The notes under the pieces: generated by a model
Told to the model about the DNA's origin: nothing
Seen by the model: only the letters and a program-made list of their open reading frames with translations
Database searches by the model: none
Position numbers and translations under genes: made by a program
Part shown: positions 24,001 through 31,988 of the stretch, one piece after another
Layout: every line of letters starts with the position of its first letter
How positions within the stretch are numbered: the first letter of the stretch is position 1
Assembly (NCBI GenBank): GCA_000469685.2
Contig: LS997565.1
Span: 2,053,505 to 2,117,504 of the forward strand
Length of the DNA stretch: 64,000 nucleotides
DNA from: Haemonchus contortus
Taxonomy: Eukaryota > Nematoda > Chromadorea > Rhabditida > Trichostrongylidae
Reading direction: 5' to 3'

Positions 24001-27000
24001 AGGCTTTCTTTTACCTTAATGACCGCACACTGCACCGAACCGCGAACTGCATCTAATATAGCTTTCCGCTTTACGCTAGCCAAATGTCTAATTTGACCTT
24101 TGAGGGCTTCATTTAGTTGCAAGAGAATATTTCGAAAACATTCATTTATATCCTCCAACTTACAACTCACCCCTATATCATCCCAATTGTTCAGAGCTTG
24201 GGGAACAGATTCGCTATGCTCCATAGCGGTGTCGATTCCGACACTTTCTTCTGCGTTTTCCGCGCTAGTCATTTCAGAGTTCATCTGGAAATGTGACTAT
24301 TAACCGAGTCACTGGCTTGGCCCCCAAGTCGGATATTTATAACGTTTTTATTCGTTATAATATAATAGAGAAACTAGAAGAGCAACAAAATGAGATTACA
24401 AAAACAAACAAGTAGAAGTGAATAAGAAGTACAAGTAAAAGAGAGTCGAAAAAGAAGTTACAAAAGAATATGACAGCTATATTTATAGCTGTCCTTGTGG
24501 GCGTGCTCTAACCCCCAGCTATCCTCGCCACGGCCTCGCATATCCCGCGGGGAGCACGCATCCCCAGGTAATCACGCCGTGACCGGCTTCTCACCCTAGG
24601 TCACGGTGCCGGACCGGCTACCCCTACACTGAAAGCCTTCTCTGGACATCTAACTTTTTGCAGACATGGTCACAATGAGCTTGATGAACCGATGTTCACT
24701 CAGCCCCTTATGTATCAAAGAATCAAACAACAACCCACAGCTCTTGAAAAGTATCAGCAACATATTATTTCGGAAGGTGTCGCTAATGAGCAGTACGTGA
24801 AGGTACTGGCCGTTTTTCCCGTGTTATGTCATCTTATCTTTCTGAATTCTAGTTTCTGCCTCTCAATTTTTCAGGATGAACTCACTAAATACGGTCAAAT
24901 TCTGGAAGATGCATACGAAAATGCTCAACAGGTCACTTATGTAAGGAATCGGGACTGGTTGGATTCGCCTTGGGATGACTTCTTCAAACGTCGTGATCCT
25001 CTGAAGGTAGTACCTTCACCTTTCCTGCTCAATAACTGACCCTGTGGGAGAGTCTAATATTTTTTGTTATCTCAATTTTTTCAGTTGGTCAGCACTGGTA
25101 TCGATGAAGATAAAATCAAACACATCATTGAAAAATTCGGTTCCTATCCTGAAGGATTCCATTTGCATCGTGGTCTTGAACGAATCCTCAAAGGACGTAA
25201 GCAGATGTTGCAGGACAATTCGGTACGGTGGCTTTTGTGATCGCTTCCAGTTGGACTGTTTTGCAATATTATGGTTATAGCTTGACTGGGCCTGTGGTGA
25301 AGCTCTGGCGTTTGGCTCACTTCTGACAGAGAATGTTCATGTCCGCCTCAGTGGACAAGATGTGGAACGTGGAACCTTTTCCCACAGGCACCACATTCTG
25401 CACGACCAAGTGATCGATCAAAAGGTAAGTTGGGCGGTCTAATTTCTATTTGTATATTTTCTCTATTGCACAACGTCTTATCATATCAGGCCTCTTATGC
25501 AGCCGTCATTTTCGTTATAAAAAGTTTGTGTTCGCAGCCCTTGTTAACGCTGCCGCTATCAAAGCGAAAAGGTTTTTTCGGGGCGCAGTATAAACCACAA
25601 TGAAAAGCTAGTAATGGTTAATATTTTTTTCCTATTCTAGACTTACAATCCTCTAAACGATCTACAAGAAGGTCAAGCGAAATACACAGTGTGCAATTCC
25701 TCCCTGTCGGAATATGCTGTTCTTGGATTTGAGCTCGGTATAGTCCATTTCGCCTAATTTGTTTCTTTTTCCATGTTTATGCCTTTATTGGTACTTCGTT
25801 TCCTTGTCTTCGAGGCTGTAAATTGTAGGTTATTCTATGGTTAATCCGAATTCCCTGGTCATTTGGGAAGCACAGTTCGGTGATTTCGCTAATACTGCTC
25901 AGTGTGTTATCGATCAGTTTGTTGCATCGGGTAGGTTCCATGACTTTCGATTGGTTGTTTGTTATTTTCTTTGTGTTTTTTTGAAGTCGGTGTATATTTA
26001 TTGGATTTCTTTTCTTGAGAGTATTACTTTTACGACTTTGGTACCGTAGTCCTTTTTAGGACAATCGAAATGGATCCGTCAATCTGGTCTCGTAATGCTT
26101 TTGCCCCACGGTTACGAAGGTATGGGACCTGAACATTCGTCAGCTCGTCCAGAAAGATATCTTCAGATGTGCAATGAGGATGATCAGATCGATCTTGAAG
26201 TGGGTTCCTAACCTAGGTTTCTTGAAGGCATTTCTAACCATTTTTTTTGATTCTGATTTATTTTGTAGAAAATCGCCTTCGGTGGTACATTTGAAGCTCA
26301 ACAGCTTCATGATACCAACTGGATTGTTGCCAACTGCACCACTCCGGCCAATATCTTCCATCTGCTTAGAAGACAGGTGAGCTCTTTCTCTTTTATTATT
26401 TGATTCCCTTTATTCCACCACCGTCTTTTATGATTTCTATCAATCTCCATTCCAATTATTCGCTTTTTATATTTCCCTTGTTATCTTTGTTTTTTTTAAG
26501 ATTGCAATGCCATTCCGTAAGCCAGCTGCGGTGATGACTCCAAAGTCCCTGCTTCGTCACCCATTGGCTCGTTCACCGATTGAGGACTTCTTGCCTGGCA
26601 CAAAATTCCAGAGGGTTATTCCGGATAGTGCTAAACATAATGGAAATGTCCAACGACTTGTATTCTGCACAGGTGAGTGCCAATATGGTCGGCAGCTCTA
26701 GACGTGTAGTTCATAATCAGGAGCTGTGAAAGCGTTAATTTGCAACCCGTTCAGGAAAGGTGTACTATGATCTGGTCATGGCTAGGAAGCATGTGGGAAA
26801 AGAGGATTCGGTTGCCATCTGTCGTATTGAACAAATCTCTCCATTCCCATATGATTTAATCCAAGCCGAATGCCAGAAATATCCCGGAGCAGAGCTGATA
26901 TGGTCTCAAGAGGTTCGTTACAGTTCTTTCTTCACTTGTAATTTCATCGGCCTAAGAATGAAGTAGGATCAAATGCTATTTGTCATCTAGGGCGGCTGGG

Positions 27001-27349
27001 ATTCCTGCTAGTAGTTCTTCCGGTTGCTCCCATAACTTTTTTGATCACCTCCACGTTTGTTCCACTGCGACTTACGTCTATTTGAAAAGTTCCCAAGTCG
27101 TTTTTGAGGCTGGAAATGATGCTAGACAAATGCTTTCAGGAGCACAAGAACATGGGTGCATGGGGCTTTGTACAGCCACGTATCAACAGCCTTATGCAGC
27201 ATCAGAACCGTACCATTCGCTACACTGGACGCCATCCATCTGCTTCTCCAGCCACTGGAAACAAATTTACTCACCTACTCGAACAGAAAGATATGATGAG
27301 CAGAACGTTTGACGTTCCAAAGTCTCAATTGGATGGTTTCAAGGTATAA
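12074..27349 (+). CDS. ogdh-1: 2-oxoglutarate dehydrogenase E1 subunit, copy B (retroelement in intron 12)
   Basis: Second complete E1o gene, sharing all intron positions with copy A. Exons: 12074-12196, 12959-13036, 13111-13298, 14009-14111, 14298-14419, 14508-14589, 14653-14775, 16012-16131, 16220-16367, 16435-16568, 16624-16829, 17176-17337, 24664-24802, 24875-25006, 25085-25222, 25281-25424, 25641-25737, 25829-25930, 26060-26199, 26269-26376, 26501-26672, 26755-26912, 27140-27349. It encodes 1042 codons; exons 3 and 4 are each two codons longer than in copy A. No frameshift or stop was seen. The TPP site [10 protein letters not shown] (from about residue 429) is canonical, but DLPSY of copy A and the family reads DLASY (Ala450). 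Intron 12 was about 85 bases before a 7.24-kb retrotransposon entered it in antisense. Exon 10 uses AAG and exon 11 GAG as acceptor. Apparently functional, provided intron 12 is still removed. Confidence 0.95.
14776..16011. other. Long intron 7 of OGDH copy B
   Basis: This 1.2-kb intron is about nine times the size of its 135-base counterpart in copy A. No transposase, terminal repeats or RNA gene was recognised in it. The minus-strand frame at 15200-15403 has no family resemblance. An old, decayed insertion is possible but not demonstrated. Confidence 0.4.
17385..17389. repeat. Left target-site duplication of the LTR retrotransposon
   Basis: ACTGA directly precedes the left LTR and is repeated directly after the right LTR at 24628-24632. 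Five bases is usual for Ty3/gypsy integrases. The shared terminal A leaves a one-base ambiguity (ACTGA or CTGA). Confidence 0.85.
17390..17690 (-). repeat. Left LTR (3' LTR of the element)
   Basis: This 301-bp LTR begins AGTCGGATATTT and ends GGCTACCCCTAC on the plus strand. It appears identical to 24327-24627. The half nearer the gene flank is AT-rich, while the other half contains GC-rich inverted segments around GGTCACGGTGCCGGACCGG. Confidence 0.93.
17691..17703 (-). other. Polypurine tract of the retrotransposon
   Basis: In element sense a run of T is followed by GAGGGGGGCCAT immediately before the 3' LTR. A G-rich purine tract in this position primes plus-strand DNA synthesis in LTR retroelements. 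Confidence 0.7.
17730..24284 (-). CDS. Retrotransposon gag-pol polyprotein
   Basis: A single uninterrupted frame of 2184 residues starts 42 bases after the 5' LTR. Approximate domains: a predicted coiled coil (about 120-190); a gag capsid-like region (about 280-480); a CCHC zinc knuckle [14 protein letters not shown] (near 517); an aspartic protease with VDTGS (near 609); reverse transcriptase with LPFGLTTAP and YIDD (near 1031); RNase H with YTDAS (near 1185); integrase with an HHCC finger, [11 protein letters not shown] and [10 protein letters not shown] (about 1400-1600). After integrase and a basic stretch (TQRGRRKK, near 1751) about 400 further residues follow that I cannot assign, ending in an Arg/Gly/Gln-rich basic tail. 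No convincing signal peptide or transmembrane anchor was seen, so I do not call it an envelope protein. Gag and pol are fused without a frameshift. Confidence 0.95.
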   Translation of the reverse strand: MNSEMTSAENAEESVGIDTAMEHSESVPQALNNWDDIGVSCKLEDINECFRNILLQLNEALKGQIRHLASVKRKAILDAVRGSVQCAVIKVKESLETSEPADVAFFEEIQMSRAELHDFLPSVTAHSRILCRIAENLECELDQVAEIVDRKCAKIAELQKEKNEQSKVIKNLENSIKLLQDQVRSMERGLAPDAAGNPYTAPTAGEKIDNWRAVRTHYASLRNRETDHSVQARNESRNTTDGHRSTRTAKSSRSSRVSSPEYSQESISGETSSVLSYNSRARPVRSDRVDDMFTVFREVFKAQTVANVSKYDGKNSLTDFLRALEVKFPSALWTDSDKRDILVNHLEGVALSIYKGLPRAVREGTYDDIVSALKLARRNPCERLKNIREWEQLTKRPRESIVEFCCRMEDLSRRIHPSSEWDFIRGSKLYCCLQHWENSYHMLAALDAPDGNIYAEVKQVAMRLEKLQAGASLPNSSQQGSFQRRVMDRQPTESRKIFPPGETSDQPRTQPFAKPIKCYTCGKEGHVAVDCRKRGKPTGRNHRDNGHSDGSSKGRNGPPLGSSLVTELDRWCKTVQSIGKEVGPHPSAVGKPSTCEVEIFGVAAKALVDTGSVVSIVPVGLLKQVRERGVDLDAKASIVGDGKQRKLYDASGNAMGFLSEIVTEVTVVGAGKASVHLHVQQSKDDTLLLGTNALSELGISLRLTPYKDRDVTKDLHPNMAYSDRRVVVAPGKIATVQIRGSFRDGACVFWSKSPRIESGVCQVNQGKAELSVINQGSESWVIGQGEDLGTWSAETWIDPKIVDVPSDMMVLQQHAVLQDAERTHALVDILNKNRKAGVIPDELCSVIEEYSDVFAVSDKELTQTNVVTHDIDVGGNPPIRQKTRPVPYGIRADVDTMLRDLKERNVIEDSQSPWASPIVLVAKKDGTTRLCVDYREVNKVTKKDSYPLPPIDITLQNLLGKRWFTSLDLASGYWQVPLSERAKEISAFTTTSGQFQFRVLPFGLTTAPAKFQRLMDKVLGDLIGPEVSVYIDDILIATDSIPRHADLLRKVLLAFRKAQLKVKPQKCRIMEPSLEFLGHVVDADGVRADPEKVGRIKDYARPQNVAQLRTFLGMAGYYRKFVLRFSQISKPLFDLTSPKRKFVWSHEHEEAFEALKKTLMEAPVLAQPNIEKARDGSRPFIIYTDASRIGIGAVLAQEGDDSLLHPVFFASKHLSGAERNYHVTDQEALALIFSLKKFHYFIYGVPSIVRTDHSALTSLFKRTNVSPRVLRWALEVQRYDITIEYVKGTANAVADALSRGLPHSSILTPGYAEDEKVVCSIQAHDWLLELREDPDFATLIKSVESGVTEEVKLPRHSKVLSTTDFTLQNGSLNLINENGSLAAVVPRSQRRNIFEEAHSGTLGGHFNAKKMFIQMKKSLFWPGMLQDLVSWCRGCQKCFLTNGRAGNVPPLRPLAVTRPLQIVGVDLLEMGLTTQGNRYIVTVIDHFTKYLGAYAVADKKAETIAQAIFSNWVCGAGRWPEILLSDRGGEFENEIMEALCKVMGIEQKFTKGYCPRENGLTERVNGTIVKMLKKKTVIAAEWDKILPAVVYAYNASPHRATGESPHFLVYGYDPVYPSISIPSEHLSPYVVDYDNYKAELLCGLKLARECINENSNEYRDSMKLAYDKRYKTVKSTIFKTGDRVYMKLPSEKGKSRHPKLTTDWSGPFRVIEASTNSALITLIGENKEPLRVQFDHLLKVPREIDDTRLTGKTQRGRRKKTVAAIQAMPANSKDLMSRFLYFSTVTSSSTNVRNIDWTCPGEIVVNGQHVACTANAPINSPLPFAPLLSTLTFRSPYDFARLIAIMTQSHIPEHFRVARMLDSSYDTVTIKSIGFAISFYRAHCIHMTLATVADARGVTQGYLPRSKSDPYNLPNMYVDAVKFANENPWTEMSWRLVKPRRTLIVLPEGFQGVLDCFESPLMTAKLAIEPDDIQAAWFEEEEWSAIMLFSPARYVVASRWMNAWFLLVQAVAKGAELYVLPGPKDDRSWGITVDLLRDFAEETVVQRPPLKQRIHCLLPLKSEEHVCDAPFKILADKMNLATGPYFTQSAAKRFWTATRKHYSSMIRLPECQRVPEPKRRFGDRAPQQAAAHSSRDHRFNRPLNSGPPKQQRNRSFSRPPVFAERQNFERRSLRGKKLGRGGRF
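24314..24326 (-). other. Primer-binding site of the retrotransposon
   Basis: In element sense TGGGGGCCAAGCC starts directly after the 5' LTR. The leading TGG fits pairing with the CCA end of a tRNA primer. I could not identify the tRNA. Confidence 0.7.
24327..24627 (-). repeat. Right LTR (5' LTR of the element)
   Basis: This is 301 bp long and appears identical to the left LTR. It should contain the element's promoter, driving transcription on the minus strand toward gag-pol and against the host OGDH gene. Confidence 0.93.
24628..24632. repeat. Right target-site duplication of the LTR retrotransposon
   Basis: ACTGA repeats 17385-17389. Removing the element and one duplication restores a normal short intron that joins exon 12 (ending 17337) to exon 13 (starting 24664). 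Confidence 0.85.
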
Positions 27350-28085
27350 TCGCATTCATTTCGTTCTTCACCCATTTGTCCAACCTCAACATCGAATCTA
27401 CTCTCAAATTACTTCGTACACTCATTTATTTATCTCGATTTTCGCCCAAAAATTGGCATACTGTAATTTTGTGCCCGTTTTAATCCCGAATATTCCCGAA
27501 AAGGCCAGTTTGTACAACTTTCTTTGATTATTTTTTCACATCCACCACTTTTTTTGTAACCTTACTTTCTCCCCCACGGCATCAGGCTTTGTCGTATTAA
27601 CTCCTTTCATTTAGAGATATTTTTAAAAAATATCTAATTTAGGTACGATACTGTAGCGAATTAATTTATTAGCGAAAAAAAAGTTGAAAAACTTAATTCG
27701 TATGTTTTAAATGTAGCTGAGTAGTGACAGTAATTCTGTAAATTAGGAAATTTCTTGTGTTTGTATGTTTTAATTTCATCAATGCTTTTAATAAACCCGT
27801 CTTTTTGCAGTCGGAGTCGTGTACAAATGTTTCTTCCAAAGTTTTTTCGTTGTTCGGCGGTAGAACGTTTAAGTAGTTACTGTAGTAGAAGATTACTGTC
27901 GTTAAAATTTGGATCTTTGGAACACAATCCGGTGGATGACAGGGCCACGCGTTGATGTCAGTGAGTGAACGCCAGTTCGCTCGAAAAACCCAAATGCATG
28001 GCGTACACTGGAAAGGTTTCTCATGGTCATTCATTTCACACTGCACCTTCAAAGCTCAGTAATGACTTTGAAATCTTGGGAGGTG
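27350..28085. other. 3' flank of OGDH copy B
   Basis: AT-rich sequence with no recognised gene. An AATAAA at 27790-27795 is a candidate poly(A) signal for copy B, but it lies about 440 bases after the stop and is not strongly supported. The minus-strand frame at 27693-28052 has no recognisable motif. Confidence 0.4.
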
Positions 28086-28390
28086 AACAATCCCGTTCAT
28101 GGGATGCCTCTCGCATTCGACGCCTGGTCGTCGACGCCATTAGAAGGAATGTGGTCATGGCCTATCAGTTATGAGACAACGCTTGACAGCTGATATACAC
28201 AGTGTTTTTATCCTCCCAAACGTTTCTGGGAGGATAAGAACTCTCTGTATATCAGCTGTCACAAAACATAAGCAATGACAATAAGCAATTCTGAAAGGGT
28301 GGAGGGCTTGGTTGCCATAGCGGGTATCGATCCCCGGGTCATGTGTCCTTGTGTTAGTGTGCCACTTGCCACTACACCTCCCCCGACCAT
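28086..28390. repeat. Dispersed repeat family copy 1, with internal palindrome
   Basis: It begins near ACAATCCCGTTCATGGG and ends near GTGCCACTTGCCACTACACC. Both ends are recognisable in the copy at 54440-54735 (for example ACAATCCCGTTTGAGGG and GTGCGCCACTTGCTACTACA). It contains a tRNA T-arm-like segment (GGTATCGATCCCC) and the palindrome at 28184-28261. Family limits are approximate because copies were compared by eye. Confidence 0.6.
28184..28261. repeat. Imperfect palindrome, 35-base arms
   Basis: Arms 28184-28218 and 28227-28261 are reverse complements with about four mismatches, separated by an 8-base loop. The outer ends are TGACAGCTGATATAC and its complement. The inner TATCCTCCCA segment is also present in other copies of the dispersed family, suggesting that the palindrome arose by partial inverted duplication within the repeat. 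Confidence 0.8.
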
Positions 28391-29782
28391 GACTCCATAA
28401 TATTCCCAGAAGTTAGCGGTTTTTTTGATTAAAAAATAGGAAAAATGCTTTTTGGTTGAAAATTAGAAAAAAATCAGTGTAAGGCCATGAAATCATCCCA
28501 TTCTCCTTCCTTATTGAGGAATTTCGAAGGGATAATGGGATTCAAAAAATGCACCACCATCGAAACTACAAACTTGTCAACGTATTCCAGTAATTTTTGC
28601 CAGGCAACAACTACAATTTCTTTCAAATTTCTATTTTTTTAAGTTGTATATTTCTATGAAAGAACTTTAAGATCCTATAATGAGTTCTAGAATTTTCCTG
28701 GGATTCATTCAATGGATGGTTACTGTAGGCGCTAACTTCCTGTTCAAATTGTACTCTATTAGCAAATGGCAATAGATTTCAACTTGAGTAAGTTGTTTTT
28801 GAAATTTTACTTATGAAAAGATTGTTAATTTTTGGTTAGTGGGTAATAAAAGCATAAAAGATGGGCCTCCCTTCCCTTCCGATGGGTTCTTGAGCGGCCA
28901 GAAATGACTGGTGAACTGATTCTTCTCTGCATAATCATTTCTTACCATAAATGGCATGGCACATTTTGAAGAAAGCGTTTTATTGAGTTTATCAGTGACG
29001 TTATCAGCTCTCGGCCTAGACAATCCATAATTTACGGGCCCTTGGTTGTTTCAAAATCCGAGCGAGCTTCGTTTGTATTTGCCTTGCGATGTTTTTTTGA
29101 GTGAATTCCGTTCTTTTTTTTGTAGCCGTTTTTTCACGTTGACGCATCGTGTCTGGCTTTCCACCTGTCTTTTCGATAAGTACAAATCGTTAAAAATTTA
29201 TAAAATTGAAGACTTCTAACACCTGCACCTATTGTAAAGAAAAGACGGTCTATCTCCATGAACACTGCTATCAGAAAAATGCCAAGAAATGGCTCAGTAA
29301 TCAGTTTAAAATCGACCAGAGTCAATCAGACCCCAAACCAATGATTTTGAATTGAACGGTGATTGTCAGACCTTTGCTGATCATCTGGGGTGAGAAAGGG
29401 GGGGGGGGAAGGGGGGGGGGAGCGGCAGAAGTGAACTGAGATGATCGTTAGCCCGACGGTCAGCCTTCTTCCCGAAAGCTCTAAACATATGAATGGTTCT
29501 CCAACAGTCCCCCGAATGACAAGGGTTTCCTGGACTACATTGACTCCCAATAAGGGCCAATGCTGATACTACTAGCCCCCATTCGCGAAAATTGATGATA
29601 AACGGGCTTACAGATGATATATGGTCCTACGACAGGGTACAAATATGGTCTGAATTCAAATCTAGAAACCTCAATGGCCGATGAGCCTAATGTTTTATTT
29701 TTTCTCATGAAAATCGAACAAAATCGTTGGGCTGAGACACAATATAATGTGATTTGTAGTTGCAAAAGGCCCAAAACAGTTT
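28391..29782. other. Non-coding stretch with a poly-G tract
   Basis: I see no gene here. A G-rich tract (two runs of about ten G separated by AA) lies at 29398-29420. Minus-strand frames at 28811-29023 and 29326-29774 carry no recognisable motif. Confidence 0.4.
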
Positions 29783-29855
29783 GCCGCCAGCAGGGGTCGA
29801 ACCTGCGACCTTGGGCTTATTAGACCCACGCTCTAACCGACTGAGCTATGGCGGC
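29783..29855 (-). tRNA. tRNA-Ile-AAT: tRNA-Ile (anticodon AAT)
   Basis: The minus strand folds as a complete 73-base cloverleaf without an intron. The acceptor stem is GCCGCCA/TGGCGGC. The D-arm GCTC...GAGC has a 9-base loop containing GG. The anticodon stem TGGGT/GCCCA closes the loop CTAATAA, giving anticodon AAT. The variable loop is AGGTC and the T-arm GCAGG-TTCGACC-CCTGC pairs fully. Internal A and B boxes are intact, and a TTTT pol III terminator follows within about ten bases (plus strand AAAA at 29773-29776). No CCA is encoded, as expected for a eukaryotic nuclear gene. Confidence 0.95.
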
Positions 29856-29910
29856 CACGTGCACAGCGTAACGCAACGTCCACATTCCATGAAGGTACTG
29901 GCGGAACGGA

Positions 29911-30471
29911 TTAGTATGCTTCGTGTCCCTCAAATGAGGAGATCTCTTCGACTACTTTGGTAGGGATTAATGGAGACGTGCCTGAGATTGCCTGCTCAAA
30001 CAATTCGATTGCCACTGAGACGATGGCTGGCAGGTGAAAGGTGAGACCGTACCTTCTAGGACAATAGGAAATGATTGGCATGAACTTGACGTCTGATGAA
30101 GTTCTACTGGAACCAAGTGATATCTTATCGAAGCTCTTGCAATCTGTTACCTGCCTGCTGTTATCATCCAACTGGGTCAAAGTTCGAGATGACCACGTAA
30201 AGAACGTGCACTTGGCCACTTGGGGCTTGACACACTGAAGCAGCATGGGTAGAGGGTAGGGCTGAAACTTTCTCTTCTCTTCTGAGCCTTCAATGAGAAT
30301 TCTCTTCTTTAGCGTCCAGCGCAGTGTCTGTCTGATAGATAAAGCAGGGAAGTGAAAAGAATCCCTAAATTGGCCTAGGGCGAAACGCCTGGGCCGGCAG
30401 GTATACCTCGAAGGCGGAGTTAAATTTACAGTCAGGACTGGTGCTACTATTTGATGAAGGACAGCGAACAA
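29911..30471 (-). other. Unassigned open reading frame, 186 codons
   Basis: This is the longest frame outside the assigned genes and mobile elements. The predicted product has no signal peptide, membrane segment or motif that I recognise. It reaches its stop near 29911, about 55 bases from the tRNA gene, and has no obvious flanking splice sites. It could be a chance frame, a decayed retroposed fragment or a single-exon gene. I lean towards chance or decay. Confidence 0.2.
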
Positions 30472-30496
30472 AGTTTTCTGGCTTCGATCGATCCTG

Positions 30497-30720
30497 TTTT
30501 GGGATGCGCCCTCACATTCAACTTCGATTCGGAATGGTAGTCGCCTTTGAATACGTAGATGACCTATACAATGACTTGCGATGGCCAGCCCATGTTCAGG
30601 TCAGAGCTCATACCTTTCCACACATGTACGGGACCAATTAATTGACCAAGAAGGGATGGAGGGCTTGGTTTGCTCGAGCTACTGTCGGTCGTTCGGAATC
30701 TAATCCAGGATTATTAGGAT
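30497..30720. repeat. Dispersed repeat family copy 2
   Basis: The segment starting GGGATGCGCCCTCACATTC and running through GATTCGGAATGGTAG, TTTGAATACGTA and GGCCAGCC matches the same order of blocks at 54460-54560 and 56320-56420. A later block GATGGAGGGCTTGGTT matches 28310-28320. The boundaries are approximate. Confidence 0.6.
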
Positions 30721-31988
30721 TATTCATGTGTTGGTACTCCGTTTGGAGGGAAATGGGCAGTAGGAACGGTTTTGTGTAATCGATCCGCCGCTCGCGGCTG
30801 TCGCGGACCATTTGCCTCACTATGACAGCTCTAGTGTTTTTCATACAGCTCAATAGCTATGCGATTATTACTTCGGTATGATTCTACTGTTAAGCCGGTG
30901 CACCCTGCTACATTCCTTCGCACGCGACGTCTTTCGCCGCGACGCGACAACTTCGTTCCTACTGCACCACACCCCAGCATTGCCCAAATTTAAGAATAGC
31001 ACAATTTTTAACGAGATTTACTTCAGTGCTACTTACTTACTCCAAACTCCCCCACTAGCAAGCCGTTCTGATTGCTGATCGCATGAGCGTCTTTTTCCGA
31101 AAATTAATATGTGCAGGGATGAGGTGATGAGCTTTTTTGTTAGGACTGACGCACTTCAGCACAAACCATAACACCTCATAATGATGGCGTTGAATGACTG
31201 AAAAGCATGAGCTGTCATCGTAAACACAAAACAATCGCTGATATTCTTCTCCACAAAAGTTTCTTCAGTGTCCGGGTTCGCTACAACATCTGGCCATTCT
31301 GGGACAAACCGAAAGGTAAGACGATTCCGGCACGGCAATCAACCTCAAGTGTTTACTTCAAATGCTCAGCTCTTGCTTCGAAAAAAATTTATTACATCTA
31401 TTAAATTGAACAATCGTGCACTTTACTTGTAGCTATTACTTTATAGCTACGGTAGAAAAAGTTCGAAGACGAATCTCGTCTCTGTGGGTAGTTGGAATCC
31501 GAAGCAGGAGCATCTCATTCACTCAACGAGGGGTTTTTGTAATGCTCACCAGAACTCCTGATGCCTTCTGCCAGCTCCCTTCCTCATCCTCTTCCTTAGA
31601 TCACGTGTATCACCCACTGTCACCTGTCGTCCCGCTAGTTATTGATTTCTTGAAGCCAGTAACGTCTCCATTCGTCCCCAAGGCAACCTAAGGTAGTCTA
31701 GTGGATCGGCAGAAAGCGCCCTGGTCCAACAGTCATGACGATATCGCTTAAGTGTCGGGCCCATCTGATCTTTGATTCCTTAGCATAAACATCTGCATTC
31801 ATTTCAAAGCAGGAAGAAGCGCAGTGTCGGAAAGGTGAGTGCGGAGCTGGATGTTGTTTGTCTTCCTCAGTACTCCCTCGATATTCTTCCCGAGAATGCA
31901 GTCCGGGAATTTCCAGTTCTTTTATATTCAATCTTTCAGTCAATGAATTAGTGGCTGCCTTTATGCCCATATCGAGGATACTCCAAAA

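Larger units (their letters stand above)
17390..24627 (-). mobile_element. Full-length Ty3/gypsy LTR retrotransposon
   Basis: The element is 7238 bp long with 301-bp direct LTRs at both ends that look identical by eye, and a 5-bp ACTGA target duplication. Read on the minus strand, a primer-binding site follows the 5' LTR immediately, a single gag-pol frame comes next, and a G-rich purine tract precedes the 3' LTR. The domain order protease, reverse transcriptase, RNase H, integrase places it in Ty3/gypsy rather than BEL or copia. The LTRs do not show the common TG...CA ends. Identical LTRs and an open frame imply a very recent insertion and possible activity. It sits in intron 12 of OGDH copy B, antisense to that gene. 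Confidence 0.95.

Noticed and set aside
17889..24303. Many plus-strand frames across the retrotransposon
   Set aside because: They are shadows on the strand opposite the continuous gag-pol frame.
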